Source: an uncultured Clostridia bacterium (GTDB lineage Bacteria; Bacillota; Clostridia; Christensenellales; CAG-314). From it: a stretch of 10,018 nt of DNA. The notes beneath the pieces were generated by a model. The model searched no databases and had not been told where the DNA came from. It saw only the letters and a list, made by a program, of their open reading frames with translations. The first letter of the stretch is position 1. Every line of letters starts with the position of its first letter. Location of the stretch: positions 1 to 10,018 of the forward strand of contig CAKQXG010000071.1 in NCBI GenBank assembly GCA_934281515.1, written 5' to 3'. This document shows positions 7,981 through 10,018 of the stretch, in pieces. The position numbers and the translations under genes were made by a program.

Positions 7981-7986
7981 AAGGGA
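7981..7986 (+). promoter_or_regulatory. ribosome binding site that decides the lipoprotein start
   Basis: AAGGGA lies 5 nt before the ATG at 7992. It supports that start over the upstream TTG at 7914, which would run through both hairpins and put a Cys-rich, basic, non-signal-like stretch before the signal peptide. Confidence 0.65.
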
Positions 7987-7991
7987 AAACA

Positions 7992-9149
7992 ATGTTTAAC
8001 TCAACCAAACACTTAAAATCGGTACTTATCGCAGCTTTGGTAATGTTGCTGGCGGTTACGCTGCTCGGCGCATGCCAGACTACGGAAAAGAAGTACGACC
8101 ACCTGGTCACATTCGACTACAATGTCGGCGACAAATTCAAGGCGGACAACGGCTTGTCCGATCGCGACGTGTGCAGCTTTATCGGCGTGCTTGACGGATC
8201 TTTGGTCGGACTAAAACCCGGCGACAGAACCGACTTCCCGTCGATGTCGTTTACGGGTTACTATTGCGACAACAAATGGTATCTGCCCCAATTGGACGAC
8301 GACGGCAAACCCGTCAAAGACGAGGACGGCATTGTCAAACTCGGCGAAGAGTGGGATTTTGCAAATGACAAGGTTACTTCAAACATCACTCTGTATGCCA
8401 ATCTTACCGTCAAGGTGGCGATGAACTTTGTCGACGTCGACACGGGCGAAATCGTCAAGACGTTGAGCGACGACCCGGGTAAGGTTCGTAACAGGCCGGC
8501 TGCTACCTCCACTCGACAACCTTCCAAGGACAACGCTACGTTTTACGAGTACTACGTCGACAAGGATTGTACGCAAGTGTTCGGTTGGCCCTACACCTAC
8601 GGTACGGAAGACGTGACGGTGTACGTCAAGTTTATCCCCGGCTACTGGAATATTGTCAAGACTGCCGACGAGTTTACCAATGCTTTGAAGACCGGCGGAA
8701 ACATCTACGTTGACGCCAACATCGACTTTACCGGTAAAACATGGTCGGTCAAGGATATACTCAACGTCACCATAAACGGCAACGATCACACCTTGTCCAA
8801 CATAGCTATCACACACACGTTCGACAAAAACAATCCGCACGATTGCGCAATGTTTGGCACATTGGGAGTCAATGCCAACGTATATGACTTGGTATTCAGT
8901 AACGTCAGCATTACGGCGGAATCCACTGTGTACGACAGCGATCCATACCGTTTGGCAATGTTTGCTTGCGCTGCCGAGGAGGGCGCGCAGGTGACAAACG
9001 TTAGCGTCGGCGGTACAATAGTTTGCAGCTACAAATTCATTGCCGAACCGAAATACAGCAATTGGATTGTAGACAACAAGTCCTCGTCGGCAGCCGCACC
9101 TGCGAACATCGGTTCGACGGTTACGGTGACGATGACGGAAATACAGTAA
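7992..9149 (+). CDS. lipoprotein with InlB-repeat-like and beta-helix-like regions, function unknown
   Basis: This 385-residue protein starts with a lipoprotein signal peptide: basic N-terminus, hydrophobic core, and LLGAC with the modifiable Cys28. It should therefore sit on the outer face of the membrane. Residues 36-138 resemble InlB B-repeat/Listeria-Bacteroides repeat modules, with FTGYYCDNKWYLP followed by EEWDFANDKVTSNITLYANL. A second, more divergent module covers about 139-217. From about 218 the pattern YWNIVKTADEF, then GGNIYVDANIDFTGKTW, INGNDHTLSNIAI and LVFSNVSI is typical of GLUG-like or right-handed beta-helix surface proteins. It ends soon after a few rungs, in a Ser/Ala-rich then Thr/Val-rich tail, so it is short for such proteins and could be an eroded version. 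Its place between the protease and a peptide-binding lipoprotein suggests an accessory binding role. No enzyme motif is visible. Confidence 0.85.
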   Translation: MFNSTKHLKSVLIAALVMLLAVTLLGACQTTEKKYDHLVTFDYNVGDKFKADNGLSDRDVCSFIGVLDGSLVGLKPGDRTDFPSMSFTGYYCDNKWYLPQLDDDGKPVKDEDGIVKLGEEWDFANDKVTSNITLYANLTVKVAMNFVDVDTGEIVKTLSDDPGKVRNRPAATSTRQPSKDNATFYEYYVDKDCTQVFGWPYTYGTEDVTVYVKFIPGYWNIVKTADEFTNALKTGGNIYVDANIDFTGKTWSVKDILNVTINGNDHTLSNIAITHTFDKNNPHDCAMFGTLGVNANVYDLVFSNVSITAESTVYDSDPYRLAMFACAAEEGAQVTNVSVGGTIVCSYKFIAEPKYSNWIVDNKSSSAAAPANIGSTVTVTMTEIQ

Positions 9150-9162
9150 TTAAAGCATTTTG

Positions 9163-9185
9163 TTGCGTAGGTTCGACTTGCGCAA
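9163..9185 (+). other. intercistronic stem-loop III, similar to stem-loop I
   Basis: TTGCGTAGG (9163-9171) pairs with CTTGCGCAA (9177-9185): nine continuous pairs, two of them G-T wobbles, around a TTCGA loop. It begins 13 nt after the lipoprotein stop and ends 8 nt before the next ribosome binding site. The basal five pairs (TTGCG/CGCAA) are identical to stem-loop I, and the upper stem differs in sequence but still pairs. No T-run follows. Confidence 0.6.
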
Positions 9186-9193
9186 ACATAACT

Positions 9194-9200
9194 AAAGGAG
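9194..9200 (+). promoter_or_regulatory. strong ribosome binding site for the peptide-binding lipoprotein
   Basis: AAAGGAG stands 8 nt before the ATG at 9209. It is the best Shine-Dalgarno match of the three complete starts in the window, which suggests that the binding protein is translated more efficiently than its upstream neighbours. Confidence 0.8.
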
Positions 9201-9208
9201 TTTGAATC

Positions 9209-10018
9209 ATGAAAAAGAGCAGTAGAGTTTTTGCATTGATACTGGCTGTCTTGCTACTGGGGCAAGTTGTCGGTTTGGTTGCGTGCAACACCCAAACGCC
9301 CGACAAACCCAATCCCGACAAACCGGGCGAAAACAAAAACCCCGAATTGGAAACCCGCCCGTTTACAATGAGTATTTCCACTCCCGACGGAGTGTTCAAC
9401 CCGTACTTCTCGTCGTCTGCGTACGACTCGCAAATTGCCGGCATAACGCAGATCGGTATGCTCAGCACCGACAAAAACGGCAAAATCGTCTGCGGCGAAG
9501 ACGAACCTACCGTTGCCAAGGACTACGACATCAACGAGGTCGAAGAAAACGGCAAAACCTACACCGACTACGAATTTCTTATCAAAAACGGTATCAAATT
9601 CTCCGATGGTGTAGATTTGACCATCAACGACGTGTTGTTCAATCTGTACGTGTACCTCGATCCTGCCTACACCGGCTCGTCCACAATCTACTCGACGGAC
9701 ATCGTCGGTTTGAAGGCATATCGTCAACAAAACGAAGCTGCGGGCGACGAAGACTCCTTCGAGCAAGGCTTTATCGACCAAGCCAACGTGCGTATCGAGC
9801 GTTTGAAAAACTACGTAAAGTATTTCAGTGAAATCAGTTCCCCCGACGATCCTGGTACCAAACCTGCCGACGACGACATCCCTCAATTGCAAAAGGACTT
9901 TTTGACCGTTGCCGCCGAGTTTAAGAAGGAACTCAACTCCGACTGGAACGCAATCGATATCAACTCTTACAAAGATAACAACAAATTTACCGACAAGTGG
10001 CAGGTATTCTTGCTTAAC
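9209..10018 (+). CDS. peptide ABC transporter substrate-binding lipoprotein, SBP_bac_5 family (3' partial)
   Basis: The first 270 residues are present; family members usually have 500-650. A lipoprotein signal peptide ends at LVAC with Cys26, followed by a Pro/Lys/Asp-rich tether to about residue 50. The mature start TMSISTPDGVFNPYFSSSAY, then MLSTDKNGKIV, and IKFSDGVDLTINDVLFNL (about 129-146) match the N-terminal lobe of the DppA/OppA oligopeptide-binding family, including its signature F-S-D-G...D-V-F. It would capture peptides outside the cell and hand them to an ABC importer, whose permease and ATPase genes are probably beyond the window. After about residue 165 there is a charged, largely helical segment of about 100 residues where the family normally moves sooner into its next beta strands, so this may be a lineage-specific insertion. 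Nickel or other ligands are possible in this family, but peptides fit the protease neighbour best. Confidence 0.9.
   Translation, partial: MKKSSRVFALILAVLLLGQVVGLVACNTQTPDKPNPDKPGENKNPELETRPFTMSISTPDGVFNPYFSSSAYDSQIAGITQIGMLSTDKNGKIVCGEDEPTVAKDYDINEVEENGKTYTDYEFLIKNGIKFSDGVDLTINDVLFNLYVYLDPAYTGSSTIYSTDIVGLKAYRQQNEAAGDEDSFEQGFIDQANVRIERLKNYVKYFSEISSPDDPGTKPADDDIPQLQKDFLTVAAEFKKELNSDWNAIDINSYKDNNKFTDKWQVFLLN

Noticed and set aside
7914..7991. Upstream TTG start for the lipoprotein (26 extra residues)
   Set aside because: It has no ribosome binding site, runs through both hairpins, and would place a basic, Cys-containing stretch before the signal peptide. The ATG at 7992 has AAGGGA at 5-nt spacing and gives a normal lipoprotein signal.
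9050..9160. Frameshift or premature stop at the end of the lipoprotein
   Set aside because: No continuation of the beta-helix pattern is visible in another frame past the TAA, and the downstream gap contains a hairpin and a proper ribosome binding site, so the stop is probably genuine.
9254..9892. Minus-strand frame of 212 codons opposite the peptide-binding lipoprotein
   Set aside because: It is also codon-aligned with the sense gene, closes at a sense CTA leucine codon, and has no recognisable domain. The sense frame has a signal peptide, ribosome binding site and family motifs.
1..10018. tRNA, rRNA, insertion sequence or CRISPR features
   Set aside because: I looked for cloverleaf-like segments, conserved rRNA blocks, transposase motifs with terminal repeats and regularly spaced repeats, and saw none.

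Overview
The window looks like a chromosomal piece of a Gram-positive-type (Firmicutes/Clostridia-like) anaerobe. It carries lipoproteins with lipobox cysteines, a giant secreted protease with BspA-type leucine-rich repeats, and a family-5 peptide-binding lipoprotein, with roughly balanced base composition. This combination is common in uncultivated gut Clostridia, but assigning a lineage is inference. All supported genes are on the + strand; the long minus-strand reading frames are codon-aligned shadows.

Layout: (1) Positions 1-147 are the last 48 codons of an unidentified membrane protein. (2) Positions 148-431 are non-coding. They hold a weak hairpin after the first gene, a good sigma-A-like promoter candidate (TTGATA, 17-nt spacer, extended -10 TGG-TAAAAT), an AT-only palindrome over the predicted start of transcription, a perfect CCGCATGCGG palindrome, and a possible 6-codon leader ORF whose stop overlaps the next start as ATGA. 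(3) Positions 432-7898 encode a 2,488-residue secreted protein. In order it has a signal peptide, I9-like propeptide, S8 subtilisin domain with PA insert (Asp215, His286, Asn400, Ser643), Fn3-like modules, a Big_2 domain, about 28 BspA/LRR_5 repeats, a helical region, an Ig-like domain, an Asp-Pro/Thr-Pro linker, and a Gly-Cys plus hydrophobic helix plus basic tail. (4) A 93-bp gap contains two stem-loops, the second abutting the next ribosome binding site. (5) Positions 7992-9149 encode a lipoprotein with InlB-repeat-like and beta-helix-like parts. (6) A 59-bp gap holds a stem-loop resembling the first one of the previous gap. (7) From 9209 to the window edge lies the N-terminal 270 residues of an oligopeptide-binding lipoprotein (SBP_bac_5).

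The three genes are close together on one strand and probably form an operon. A plausible joint role is extracellular protein breakdown: the surface protease binds and cuts protein, the lipoprotein helps bind or position it, and the peptide-binding lipoprotein passes products to an ABC importer encoded outside the window. The most unusual signals are the protease-LRR fusion, the paired intercistronic hairpins with a shared base and diverged but still paired upper stem, the unusual C-terminal tail, and the near absence of TTA/CTA/TCA codons in the giant gene.
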